DNA from: Albula goreensis
Lineage: Eukaryota > Chordata > Actinopteri > Albuliformes > Albulidae
Direction of reading: 5' to 3'
Length of the DNA: 64,000 bases
Assembly (NCBI GenBank): GCA_022829145.1
Contig: CM040743.1
Span: 4,502,646 to 4,566,645, forward strand
Made by a program: the position numbers and the translations under genes. The notes below the pieces were generated by a model that worked only from the letters and a program-made list of their open reading frames with translations, did no database searches and had not been told where the DNA came from. Numbering within the stretch: the first letter of the stretch is position 1; each line of letters begins with the position of its first letter. This document shows, piece by piece, positions 1 through 10,506 of the stretch.

Positions 1-117
1 AATAACCAATCAGTCCAGATTACTTTGAAAAAACGTCTCGTTAAACTTTCAAAGATTACAAATACATTTTTTGGATTGTCTCTCCAAAAACACATTCCAC
101 TCAAAAACTCACCGAGA

Positions 118-172
118 AAGGTGAACATGCACCTTTGAGTTCCAAGCCCAGCTCCCTAACCGTTATACCATT
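118..172 (-). mobile_element. tRNA-derived SINE, 5' head fragment (reverse)
   Basis: Read on the minus strand this gives the tRNA-like head seen repeatedly in the window: a TATAATGGTATAACGGTTAG-type start followed by GGAGCTGGGCTTG. The body and tail are not recognisable beyond it, so this is a truncated or decayed copy. The same head occurs at 39771, 42675, 44405 and 57962. Family assignment is by similarity to those copies. Confidence 0.7.
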
Positions 173-1400
173 ATAATAAACTTTTCCTCTAATTTCCTAT
201 TATAACAGTTATTAACAGTTATACCTCCATCAGTTGTTTATAACAGGGATGTGCAATTCACCATGCTCTTTTGTAAAAACGGTTATTTTGTGGCATTTTG
301 AAAGCAAAATTGAATTTAGTCAGGTGCTACAAAAATGAAAAATTGAAATAACCATCGCTAACAGCATGCAATACCAGCATATACAAACCATACTAGAGTA
401 CATTACAATTGCGTGGACGTATGCAACGTAACCCAGCAGTGTGATTCATAGCCATGCTAATGATCACAAAACATTTCAAACCAGACCATAAACGATGCTC
501 CTCCAGTTACACACCAATGACGATCAGTCTCTGATTTAGATAGAGTGGAGGAGCCACATGATCCCGAACCAGCCAAATTTTTACTCGTTTCTTCATTGAA
601 CTTTCTGTTCTTAAACAGAACAGCGTATGCCCTGTTAAGAGCCTAAAGTCCATTTTGATTGAATAGCATGTACTCATAGAAACGCTAAGTGTGTTTGATT
701 GAATCCAGCCAATCTAGTTTACATAGTTTCCATAGCTACTCAGTCAGGCGGAGAGATGAGCTTACATGACATGACAGCCCACACACCTTTTGAGGGCTGA
801 AGTAATTGAATCTGAATGTGTTTGACGGAGCATTTTATCCCCGGGGAAAAATTTCCGCCACAAAAGTGGATGCCCCTGGAACTTCCAGACATTTGATTGG
901 ACAATTGATGCCTGTCATTCCTCTGATTGGTCACGGCTCCGGTCTGTGGAATCTGTGAAGATCATCAGGACACTGGAAATAACAGTGTACAAAAAATAAC
1001 TCATTCAAAAAAAAAAAAAAAAAAAAAGAAAAAATAAGAAAGGAAATCCTTTCTTCATAAGACCTAAGGAAATAAAAGGAGATGGTGATGATATATGAAA
1101 AGTGGGGACTCAGCAGAAGGAGGTTGGCAGAGTTGTAATTTAGCGTTCTCTAAACAGGGGCCCGAGCGAAGCTTCTCCTTTGCTTCGGGGAGCCAAACCG
1201 CCTTAAAAGTGACTGCAGTCCCTCTCGGCTCTGGCGCGGCTAATTATGGGCCGGGGAGATTGCAGGGTTTGAGCTGATCCCAAAAGCCGGCCAAGACTAC
1301 GGTCTCCCATCTGCGCTGAGGCGGGGAGGCGGGTGAGGTGGGGCAACGACAGCGCGCGTGCTAAGCTTGGAGTTTTTTGTTTCTTAACTGGTGCATTAAA
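173..1400. other. Unique non-coding sequence
   Basis: No gene or well-marked repeat seen. It holds a 21-base A run at 1007-1027 followed by purine-rich sequence to about 1044. From about 1150 to 1360 the base composition becomes more GC-rich with scattered CpGs. Open frames here are short and overlap on both strands, as expected by chance. Confidence 0.5.
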
Positions 1401-1595
1401 GATCTCTCCCTCTCTCTCCTTTTCTCTTTCTCCCTCTCTTTCTCTTTCTCTCGCTCTCAATTCAATTTGCAGTTTTTTTTTCAATTTAATAATGTGTTAT
1501 TGACATGACAGCATACAAGCAATATTGCCAAAGCCAAAACAATTAACAATGTAACAGTTAATAGTGACACATTAGAAACATACTTAATACAGTCT

Positions 1596-1626
<31 letters not shown>

Positions 1627-1637
1627 CATTTCTTCTT
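1401..1637. repeat. Paired CT-rich microsatellites
   Basis: Two pyrimidine tracts, 1401-1458 and 1591-1637, made of CT, CCT and CTTT units, flank about 130 bp of AT-rich sequence (TAATGTGTTATTGACATGAC near 1488). That spacer resembles, from memory, a fragment found dispersed in fish genomes, but I cannot assign a family. Confidence 0.8.
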
Positions 1638-2124
1638 CTAATAAACCATGATCGCTACCTGGAAATGAGTGTGATGAAGAAAGACAGGAGATTACATATT
1701 TTATAAATGCATTAACAGCGAATATGAATTTGCCAAATTTACACAAAAAAGCGAAACAGTCTGGAGACCTGAGATGGAATGACGTAGTTTTTTGGACATG
1801 GGACTCGGAGGTGAGGTTAATTTGGCAGGGATGGGTCAGGAAATATGCCCTGAATGGTCCCCGGGGCTACATTAGCCGTGAAAGAAAATGTTTTTGGTGT
1901 CAGTCAGCATGGTGCACTGAGTGGGGGGAAGCACAGTTAGCAATGGATACATTCTGGACTCAGTTTCAGAGAGAATCATGTTCCGCTGTGGAGATAGCCA
2001 GCGCTCTGACTAAGAGCCCTGTTCTCCATTGACTCAGAGTTTTATTTACCAATGGACCGTACATACTATACGATAATCAAAAGTAATACCGCTGGCAAAA
2101 GCCATGAGCTCCCATGCACATCTT

Positions 2125-2330
2125 TAGTTTGCAAAAAAAGTTCTTTGTAGCACCTTTAAAGGTTCTTCATGTGTCCAGCTGGGGGAACCCTGAAAGGTTC
2201 ATCTTAAATACAGGTATCTTTAAGTGGTTCTTCATATAACCCTCAGAATAAGGTTCTACAGAGAACCTGTGAGTGAAATCCATATCATAGAAAAACCTTT
2301 AAGTACATTTTCTGCTTAAATGTTCACTTT
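2125..2330. mobile_element. MITE-like DNA transposon remnant
   Basis: The stretch carries recurring GGTTCTTCAT and AAGGTTCTACAGAGAACCT motifs, in both direct and inverted order, with AAAGGTTCTTC near 2158. Short nonautonomous DNA elements rich in GGTTCTTT/AAGAACC are common in fishes. No clear terminal inverted repeats or target duplication were found, so ends are approximate and the class is an inference. Confidence 0.4.
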
Positions 2331-2826
2331 TTTAAGGTCATGGGTTAAACATAAGTCAGTAACTCAATAGTAGAAGAGACAGGAGCAGAACTACACAGAC
2401 CCAGTCTCTCAGTTACACCAGAAACTTGATAAATTCTCTATTGTTTCCTGGGCTTCATAGTTCTGCAGCATTCAGTATGGCTCATCCTTAAGTGTAATTT
2501 GGACACCCCCAGCCCCCCCCAGGACAGACACACAGGCAGGATATTCAGGGTGGGGAGAACAGAAGGTCGACGCCCCTGGGCTCTGCTGGTTTGACGCCTG
2601 CTTGTCTGTGGAATGGCCACGCTTTTGTTTCCAGGCAACATAATGGCGCAGACATTCCGGACAGCCAGGTCTGATCTAGGTTAAACCTGGGAGGGGCGCG
2701 GTGTAGTCATCACACCTGGTAGGCCCAGTGATGCGTCATTTAAACGTCCTTTAACATCGCTGAGTCATCACAGTCATGTGTAAAATGGGGGGCTCTATTT
2801 AAATGACGGAAAACAACTTTTAATCC
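2331..2826. other. Unique non-coding sequence
   Basis: No recognisable gene or repeat. A 9-base C run lies near 2512. The segment around 2640-2780 is moderately GC-rich (GGGAGGGGCGCGG near 2690). Confidence 0.45.
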
Positions 2827-2880
2827 ACAATTACATTTACATTTAGGGCTCTGGCAGACTCCCTAATCTGAAGCAATGCA
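2827..2880 (-). mobile_element. SINE/LINE tail fragment (reverse)
   Basis: ACATTTACATTTAGGG followed by CTCTGGCAGACTCCCTAATC is the reverse complement of the tail shared by the SINEs and the L2-like element in this window (GATNAGNGYGTCTGCTAAATG type). Only the tail is present. This is an old 5'-truncated insertion. Confidence 0.5.
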
Positions 2881-3375
2881 TAGCTGTTTGTTTACTTATT
2901 TCCTTATTTGTTGGTTATTTTTATAAATGTTATCAGATCAAAACACATCACTTTAGCTGACTCGTGAACTGAAAAATGGGCGGACCTGCAATTATGCAGT
3001 GAGTCAAGAACTGATTCAAACCAATCAAGATGCACTGAACTGATGTAAACCAATCCAAATGCTCTCCTCTCCACTGCTGGCCCCGCCCCCCTTCACTGGT
3101 GCACGCCATTCCTCCTCTGTATTCACTGTGGCTTTTCCCATAATGCTTGTTTTGCTGTGCCCTTCCAGCTTCTCATTCTGCCATTTCCCTCCAAAAAAAG
3201 CTTTTTTTTTACTTAATCCCTGAGAAATGCTTGACATTTCTAAACAGGAAAACAGACGACACACAAATAACAAATTACTGTTGAGATGTTTTTCCTCGTG
3301 TGATGTGGTCAGGGAGAGGCCACTAGTTCATCGCTCTCATTCGCTGGAAACGCACAGCAGATAAACATCAAATAT

Positions 3376-3657
3376 GGCCAGGTTATTTAATGCGCTTTAT
3401 GTTTTTGGTTGTGGTACTTAGAGATATGATTTTAAAACTAGGGCTAATTAAGAATGTACTGTTTATATTCTAGGTCTGGTGAGCATAGTTACCTTGCACT
3501 GGTGCTTTAGTGATGTCACGTATGTTCTCAGTGTTCATGTTCTGGGAATGGTGTTAGCCAGATCTGGCTCTGTAGCTCACATTAATCAGTTAAATGCACT
3601 TTGCATTCTACCACATTGTAAACCGCTCTGGGTGAAACCGTCTGCTGAATGACTGCA
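3376..3657 (+). mobile_element. L2-like LINE 3' end (5'-truncated)
   Basis: This segment is clearly related to 37043-37352. Shared landmarks are GTTATTTNATGC, GGTTGTGGTACTT, TCTGGTGAGCATAGTT, CTTGCACTGGTGCTTTAGTG, GGAATGGTGTTAGCCA and TCTGGC. It ends in CTCTGGGTGAAACCGTCTGC, then TGAATGACTG, the same ending as the tRNA-SINEs here. There is no open reading frame, which fits a LINE 3' untranslated region and tail. The clade call (L2-like) rests on the SINE-shared tail and is inference. Confidence 0.65.
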
Positions 3658-4025
3658 CAGCCCGTCCCTGGATTACAAAGGAGATCCATTCCTAAATCTG
3701 TCTTTAAGTCGAAATTGTATGTAAGTCGGAACAGGTACATACGGTTCGTATTAAGCATCAGCCAGTCAAATGTTTGTCTTAGTGTATAGTATATATTTTA
3801 CTTTTCTATGCGTATAAAACATTTAAGAAACACTTCCAGATTCACTAAAACATCTTAAACACAATAATACAGTAAATAATGATTATGTACAGAGTAGTCC
3901 ATGCATTTGTTATTACAAACCATTGTATTCAGCTTGCATTTTTGATATAATAGGCTATTTGGCAGTCTGTTCGCAAGTACGAGTTGTCTGTAAGCTGGAT
4001 GCTCATAACCTGGAGACTGTCTGTA
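3656..4025. mobile_element. Nonautonomous DNA transposon with imperfect terminal inverted repeats
   Basis: The left end reads CAGCCCGTCCCTGGATTAC; the right end reverse-complemented reads CAGACAGTCTCCAGGTTATG, a roughly 20-bp imperfect inverted repeat. Internal GTAAGTCGGAAC near 3722 and the reverse-oriented GCAAGTACGAGTTGTCTGTAA near 3973 continue the pairing. The interior is AT-rich without coding capacity. It starts exactly where the L2-like tail stops. Superfamily is unassigned; a TA-target MITE is plausible. Confidence 0.55.
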
Positions 4026-5130
4026 CTCCAGTTGGAAAGTGGGGCGGCGGAGCTCGCTCTGTTGAGTGGCATGGGTGAGGTTGTTTGAGATTGTTGACAA
4101 GGGAGGGATGGATGGGTGGAAGTGTGTGGTGTACATTTTCCTCTTTACAGAGTGCACAGGTTAAATGACACTGCAGGTTGCAAGCCATTGTACAACGCAT
4201 ATTACAAACTTGTGGGAAGGTGTCACTGATTTTCACCCTGACTAATGTACAGCACGTATAGATGAGTTTAACCACCTTACTCCCAGTGAAGCACTTGGGG
4301 ATGGAACTCATCCTAATGTGGGACATTTTGTTGCAGGACAGTGACTAAAATTCCAGAACAATCCCTGGAAAAAAAAACACATAGATATGCATTTTGTAAA
4401 ATGTGTGTTATTGTCTTGTAAAACTTTTTTTTTTTATTTTTAAAGTTCTTGTTTAGGATTCCTAAAAGGAACATGTCCCTGTTGAACATCTTTCCCAGCA
4501 TATTCTCTGTAGTTATACCTCCATTTAACAGTGTGCCATAAGTGCTTTTTTAAGATCATTGTGTCATTTTAACGATAGTAAAAAAAAAAAAAAAAAAAGG
4601 ATGTTGTGAAACAACTTAGGGACAATTGGATGTGCACTTTTGGCCTTGCTGTTAGTTTGCCTATAAGGCGAAGCCAACAACAGTCAGGGTCAGAAGGTCG
4701 CCAAACAATCACTCAAACAGAAACAAACACGCCATGATTTGTTCAGTCAACCTCTGTTTGACACATGCGCTGGAAGAGGAGGGAAAAAACCCTGATCCCA
4801 GAGGCAGTCAGCGACCGTCTCTGGAATGTTCTGTCAGCATAATGGACTCTAAAACCCTCCTGTGACTCCTGTTTCGCTGTAAGATTATTGTCTTAGGTGG
4901 GGGATTTTAGGGAGACAGGCTTAATCTCCAGAGACGAAGGAAAGTCTCTCCGTGACAGCCGGGAGGTGGTAGTCAGGAAGAGCTGAGTCTAGCCTTTGGG
5001 GGGGCGGAGGGGGCAGAGAGGGGGCCAGGCATCAGTAATGCAGATGCTTGGACTGTCTTCTCTTCGGGGCAACAATGACATTACTAGCAATCTAGCAATG
5101 AAGCTAAACATGTGTCGGTGTGCAATGGCT
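4026..5130. other. Unique non-coding sequence
   Basis: No gene recognised. Contains an A run at 4580-4598 and a G-rich stretch near 4998-5025 (GGGGGGGCGGAGGGGGCAG). The sequence around 4660-4990 is mixed composition without repeat signatures. Confidence 0.45.
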
Positions 5131-5425
5131 TCTGGGTAATCCATCCATTATCTATTTCACAGATAATGGATCGATGGTTGGGTGTATCACAGCATATATT
5201 GAGCAAAATGCAGGGTGACACCTTGGACAAAAAAAAATAGAAAAAAACCCTTACTCACATACACAAAAAGTCAAATGTGCCCAACCTACATGTCTTTGGG
5301 GGGAAACCAGTGCAAACCTACACATGTACAGTGACAACATGCAAATCCACAGTAAGGGCCCAGCAAAGGTGGGAATCGAACCTGAGTTCTTCTTGCTGTG
5401 AGGTCACATTGATAACCATGTCTGG
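5131..5425 (+). mobile_element. Old dispersed fish repeat (SINE-like), near full length
   Basis: Ordered landmarks of a family common in fish genomes are visible: ATCCATCCATTATCTAT (5140), CAGCATATATTGAGCAAAAT, CACCTTGGAC, CCAACCTACATGTCTTTGG (5280), GGAAACCAGTGCAAACC, CAACATGCAAATCCAC, GTGGGAATCGAACCTGAG (5371, a B-box-like motif) and CTTCTTGCTGTGAGGTCACA. The copy is diverged. The same family recurs at 38897-39056 (opposite strand) and 62873-63040. Recognition is by memory of the consensus, and the formal class is uncertain. Confidence 0.6.
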
Positions 5426-5444
5426 GGAATCAAAAGATTCTCAA

Positions 5445-5690
5445 GAGTCACCATGCCAACCCTTCTATAGGGAATCAGGAGTCACCATGCCAACCCTTCT
5501 GTAGGGAATCAGGAGTCACCATGCCAACCCTTCTGTAGGGAATCAGGAGTCACCATGCCAACCCTTCTATAGGGAATCAGGAGTCACCATGTCAACTGTT
5601 CTAGGGAATCAGGAGTCACCATGTCAACCGTTCTGGGCAATCATAAGATTCACGGGAGTCCACCTTCTAGGGAATCATGAGACCAAATAC
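5445..5690. repeat. 34-bp minisatellite, about 6 copies
   Basis: Units start GAGTCACCATGCCAACCC and end TAGGGAATCAG. Starts at 5445, 5479, 5513, 5547 and 5581 are exactly 34 bp apart. The next unit, at 5613, is 2 bp closer, and the last units are degenerate to about 5690. Copies 1-4 are nearly identical, so the array is young compared with the old repeat it abuts. A GGGAATCAAAAGATTC seed resembling the unit lies just upstream. Confidence 0.9.
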
Positions 5691-6084
5691 ACAGGAATCG
5701 AGATGTGTGCAGGACCTGAAAAAGGAACGATAAGAAACTAAACAACTCGACCTTATTGAGCGCAAGGAAATTCAATCACCAATGTTTCTTTCAGACTAAG
5801 CCAAACAGACTTTATTTAGTTTACCCAACCAAACATAAATACAACTGTTTCTCGGACAAAACATTTTAGTCTCTCCGAGTCTGGTCAAAACCTCAAGTGT
5901 CCATTTAAGTGCTGTAATTTAAACATAAAAACATAAGAACAAGTGAAAATTAAGTCAAGGCCATCGAGCCCAACTAGGCTCATCATTTACCTACAGTCTA
6001 CAGAGAGACTGCTGCCTGTCAGTCTATACAGTTCCTATGGGGTTCAGACAGTAACAGAGTGTAGTTAAGACACAAGTCTCTGCT
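5691..6084. other. Unique non-coding sequence
   Basis: AT-rich single-copy sequence with no coding or repeat signature recognised. Confidence 0.4.
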
Positions 6085-6174
6085 ATGTGTGTGTGCGTGC
6101 GTGTGTGTGTGCGCATCTGTGTATGAGTGTGAGTGTGTCTATTAGGAATATCTATGAGAATGTGTTAGGAATGT

Positions 6175-6267
<93 letters not shown>

Positions 6268-6298
6268 ACGTGTGTACGTGTGTGAGTGTGTGTGTGTA
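6085..6298. repeat. (TG)n microsatellite, interrupted
   Basis: TG repeats with TGCG, GCGCATG and GCACGTGTGTACG interruptions; the purest part is 6174-6226. Translations through it are Cys-Val runs and are not genes. Confidence 0.95.
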
Positions 6299-6612
6299 TT
6301 AGGAGTTCAGAAACTCCTCGCCTTACAGGAGTGTGGGGTCACAGTCCATCAGATAACAGGGGCCATTTCCCTCTCTGGCTCTGGAGCTCAGAGGCCCTGC
6401 CCAGGTCCTCCAGTCTGAAAGATGGGGGCTCCTGGCCTGGCACAGAGGGGCTGGGGCCCTGCCGCACTCACCCACCACCCCCTGATCCCCCCCCAGGTCT
6501 ACGCCTGTGATCACAGACCCATTCAAAGAGCTGCAACAGCTGGACTGCATTTAAAAGGGCTTCCACTGTAACCTGAGAACAGAGTCACTGCTGAGACCTC
6601 TGCAAGAGTGGA
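6299..6612. other. Unique spacer between TG and CA tracts
   Basis: About 315 bp of moderately GC-rich single-copy sequence (C-rich at 6465-6500). No gene signature. It would form the loop if the flanking complementary TG and CA tracts paired. Confidence 0.5.
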
Positions 6613-7203
6613 CTCACACACACTCACACACACACTCACACACACACACACATGCACACACACACTCACACACACACACATGCACTCACACACACACACA
6701 CACACTCAAACACACACACACACATACTCACACTCAAGCACACGCACATTCACACTCACACACACACACTCACTCACACACACACTAACACACACACATG
6801 CACGCATACACACACACACACACTCACACTCAAACACACGCACACTCACACTCAAACATGCACACACTCACACACACACTCACACTCAAACACACAACAC
6901 ACACACACACTCACACACAAACACACACACTCACACTCAAACACACACACTCATCAACACACAAACACACATGCATATTTACTGACACAAACATTTACAC
7001 ACACACACACTCACACTGAAACACACACACACATGCATATTCACAGACACACACATTCACACACACAAACACACACACATATTCACGGATACACACACAC
7101 AGCCATACACACACACATACACACACATTCACAGACACACATACAAACACATACATATTCACACAAAGACACACAAACACACATTCACAGCAAACACACA
7201 CAC
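6613..7203. repeat. Long degenerate (CA)n region
   Basis: About 590 bp dominated by CA dinucleotides with regular CTCACACTCAAACACAC-type interruptions and later CACATATTCACAGACACAC-type units. The interruptions recur, indicating higher-order tandem growth rather than simple slippage. The Thr-His-rich open frames across it, up to 214 codons, are artefacts. Confidence 0.95.
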
Positions 7204-7474
7204 TTTCTGTTAAACAAATGTCTAATGCACTATGAAAGGGGAAACAGGTATAGTGATGAATTAATTATGAAGCTGTTTATATTTTATGGCCCTTGAGAGA
7301 GCAAAGCAAAACGCCTCATAACTATTCTATATTAATAATGTTATAGATGCTTTATTATGCTTTATAAGCTGTTATAGTGAGCTCACTGCTTTTTCATTCT
7401 ATCCTAGTAGCTGGTTTCTGGCTGTATTGTGTTTGCAAGGAATCCAAAGTCCCTGGTTATTTTTGGGTTACCGT
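7204..7474. other. Unique AT-rich sequence
   Basis: No gene or repeat recognised. Confidence 0.4.
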
Positions 7475-7525
7475 TCAACATTACACATTACATTGCAGTC
7501 ATTAGCAGACATCTATGCCTTGTTG
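7475..7525 (-). mobile_element. SINE/LINE tail fragment (reverse)
   Basis: ACATTACACATTACATTGCA followed by GTCATTAGCAGACATC is the reverse complement of the common tail (GTCTGCTAATGAC plus TAATG repeats). Only the tail remains. Confidence 0.5.
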
Positions 7526-10305
7526 CTCTGGTAACCAATTTCAACCTGATAAGACTGTATGGCATTATAACACTATTTTGGTATACGCTGGAGAGAAGAA
7601 GAGGGGTTGCAAGTATAATTTTTTTGGTGGTTGGGGCGGGTTGGGGGGGGGGCAGACATGGTCCTCTTCCAGAAGATTCTTTCTTTAGATCAGAATGTGC
7701 GGATCTGGCCCTCGTTCGTGACTGACTCACCAGTGCCAGGCGGGTGCGCCAGAGGGGCCGCGTAATCTTTGATGTCTGATAACGACCTCCTACGAGCCAG
7801 AAGGAGTCTTGTTAATTGGAGGGCTAGCGGCGCGGGGCTATACTTAATCCCACATCCCTATTATTTGCTAGCGTTAGCTTCTCCCAGGAGCGCAGCGAAA
7901 CGAGCTGAACCCCAGGAGCTGGCTTAGCCTCTCACAGTTTCGGTGGTGGGTACTTCTGTAATAACTTAATACGGGACATGTAATTACATACCCCTCCAAA
8001 AAAGGGGGTTGTTAAGAGAGCGTACCCTCCATCCACCCCCTCCCCGCTCTGTCAGTCATCCCAGTCTCTCATAACGAGGGGTGCAGCTGTAGACAGGAGC
8101 ACTGAAACCCAGTCATCTGGGCCTAGCCCCTTGGGCCCTGCGTTTACTGCTATGCTACATCTGCTTCTGCTTTGCTTTATTGTTAACCTTCTCTCTCCCT
8201 GTTTGTTTTCCCCCCTGTTTTATTGTGTTTGCCCTGGTGGATCTGTCAGTTACCATTATTGATGTCCCTTCATTCCACCAGAGCTATAGGTAGTTCACTG
8301 TACCCCCGTTCTCTTTCTTGATATACCCAAATACTGAAGTTTGATCAGCAGGACATACACACACACTCACTCACACACACATACACACACACACAGCCCA
8401 GCCTCTCATCTCATCTCACCTCCACCTCACTCTCATTTTACACACACTCACAGGAGACTGGCTAAACACATAGAGAAACTTTCAAACCCATTTTCATCAT
8501 CCCCTACTTCCCCTCCTCAAAAAAACCAACATTATTTTAAACTTCCTACACCTAGGAAACATTTAAACTACATTTTCCTGACAAAGAGAGAGAAAGAGAG
8601 AGTGGGAGAGAGAAAATGAGAATACAGAGATGGCTGTATTCTCAACTGTCGCCGTAAATCCACACTTTTTGTTTGTATTGCGCTTGTCAAACTGCTGTTG
8701 GTGTGTTCTAAATTAAGAGGTGGCAGCAAGGTCCTCACAGCCAATGCTGGCAAACGGGAGGAGAGAGAGAGAGCTGTACCACAATTACTCACTCTGAGCT
8801 GAGAAAATGTTATTGAACGGATGTCGCTGTTTCCCAGTACTCAGGTCTGTGGTTAATTTCCTGTTTGGTCAAACGCTGCGCTGTGATTTTAACAGATATC
8901 CCGGCATTTCGGCACTCCACGCACCGCAGCTGTATAGAAGGGGAACTTACGGAGAGAAGTCGTGCGTTAAATCTGTGTTAAAACACAGAGTGAGGAAAGC
9001 TGAATAATTGTGTATTGACTTTTTTTTTTGCCAGAACTTGGCAACTCAATGCTCGAATAAGTGTGGAGTATGTCCGGTGGATTTATACCCTACTTTCCAT
9101 CTCTCCAGTGTGGCACTCATTTCCTCCCTTCAACTTTTATCTACAGTCAACGCTGAAGGTGCATTAAACAAATATTTACATTCAAATTGCAGAAATCGCC
9201 TGTGGTCCACGAAAGCGCTGGTCTAGGGACAGCTTTTAATGTTCACTTCCCATTGGTTAAGATTACGGTTTCATCCCAGACCAGCACCAACAGGTAGCTT
9301 CTGTCACGCACTGCTGGGTTTGCTTCCGCATTCACACAGCTACAGTCAGGGGAGAAAAGAGCGGATGAAAAGGTGAAGAGAATGATCCCCTCAACCCCCA
9401 CATTGAAGAGAAAATCTCCTTTATTTCTAAGTCTCAATGTTGACAACTATGACTTATACACATTTTTGATCCTGACCAAATTCCGAATTCAAATGGTGCA
9501 TTACATAGTTCTGCACAGAGTAATAAATGGAGCTGGCACAGATGTCTTTACAGAGGTTATATCTGGGTGTGTTTAATCTGAATGTCCCTGAGGAAGAGTT
9601 AAATCACACAGTGCACTGAATTCCCAAATTTCAACGATGAAACTTAGCAACTTTCGCTCTCTTTTTTTTTTTTTTTTTGCAGATTGAATTATGAGTATTG
9701 GAATGGCCATTTGTAGGACAGGAAAATTTTTGAATTAGGCCTGAGAAAAACAAAGACTCTTCTACATAACGTGTTTATGTTGGACAGAGCCCCAGGTGTC
9801 TATAAGTATATCATATACTTGTGTTGTGCTGTTGAAAGATAACCAAAAGGTTTAAAATGTATATTTCTCTCCAAAGCTTGCTGATGGAAGTCCTTATCGT
9901 AGTAAGGAAAAAATGGTGACAATGTACATTGAAATGTACATTTCGTGTGAAAATTCTTCCCACATCATTACAGATATCATACCATTATGTCCGTTGTTTT
10001 GTCATTCTATTACTGTTACTCTCACCTAACATGCATATCAATTATAGCTGTTTGCATTTTTTTTTTTGCTTTTTCACTACTTTAATAAAATTTTAATTAC
10101 ACTGAAGAATAATGGTTTTAAATAAATTTAGTTTTTATAGTGCCTTTCACAGTCTAAATGCACTTTGCAGTGAAGGGTAGAACCCCATCAATGTGTAGGA
10201 CATACCTGGGTGTGACAAGGCCAGCCTTCCTGTTCATGATGGCCAAACACTGAAAATCAGCACCGCTGCAGTGCAGAATAAGTATAAGGTATAGCATATT
10301 AGATT
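7526..10305. other. Mostly unique non-coding sequence
   Basis: No gene recognised. It contains a T run at 9662-9678, CA repeats at 8355-8398, a GA tract near 8584-8615 and a G run at 7644-7651. The block 7725-7930 (CCGCGTAATCTTTGATGTC, CTTGTTAATTGGAGGG, GCGCAGCGAAACG) is CpG-containing and rich in TAAT cores, a possible regulatory segment. AT-rich sequence dominates from 9680 to 10150. Confidence 0.4.
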
Positions 10306-10506
10306 TAGTATAATAATGGTTTTGGAGCTGGACTTGCAAATTAGAGTTTGCGGGTTCCATTCCTAGGTGGGGCACTGCTGTTGTACCCTTGAGCACCTAA
10401 ATTTCTCCACTTAAACATCCAGCTGTTCAAATGAATAGTGCGTAAAAATGTAAACTGTGCAAATTGCTCTGGTTAAGACTGTCTGCTGAATACATGTAAT
10501 GTGATG
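10306..10506 (+). mobile_element. tRNA-derived SINE, near full length
   Basis: The head AATAATGGTTTTGGAGCTGG is followed by a pol III B-box-like GGGTTCCATTCC at 10352-10363, then GGTGGGGCACTGCTGTTGTA and CCCTTGAGCACC. The body has CATCCAGCTGTTCAAATGAA, and the tail has GCTCTGGTTAAGACTGTCTG then CTGAATACATGTAATG. This is the best template in the window for the SINE family: tRNA-like head, short body, LINE-like tail. Confidence 0.8.

Noticed and set aside
1724-2032. 102-codon plus-strand frame rich in Trp
   Set aside because: Unusual composition, no family resemblance, no supporting signals.
6608-7296. Thr-His-rich frames up to 214 codons
   Set aside because: Produced by the CA microsatellite in all frames. 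No unique protein sequence outside the tract.
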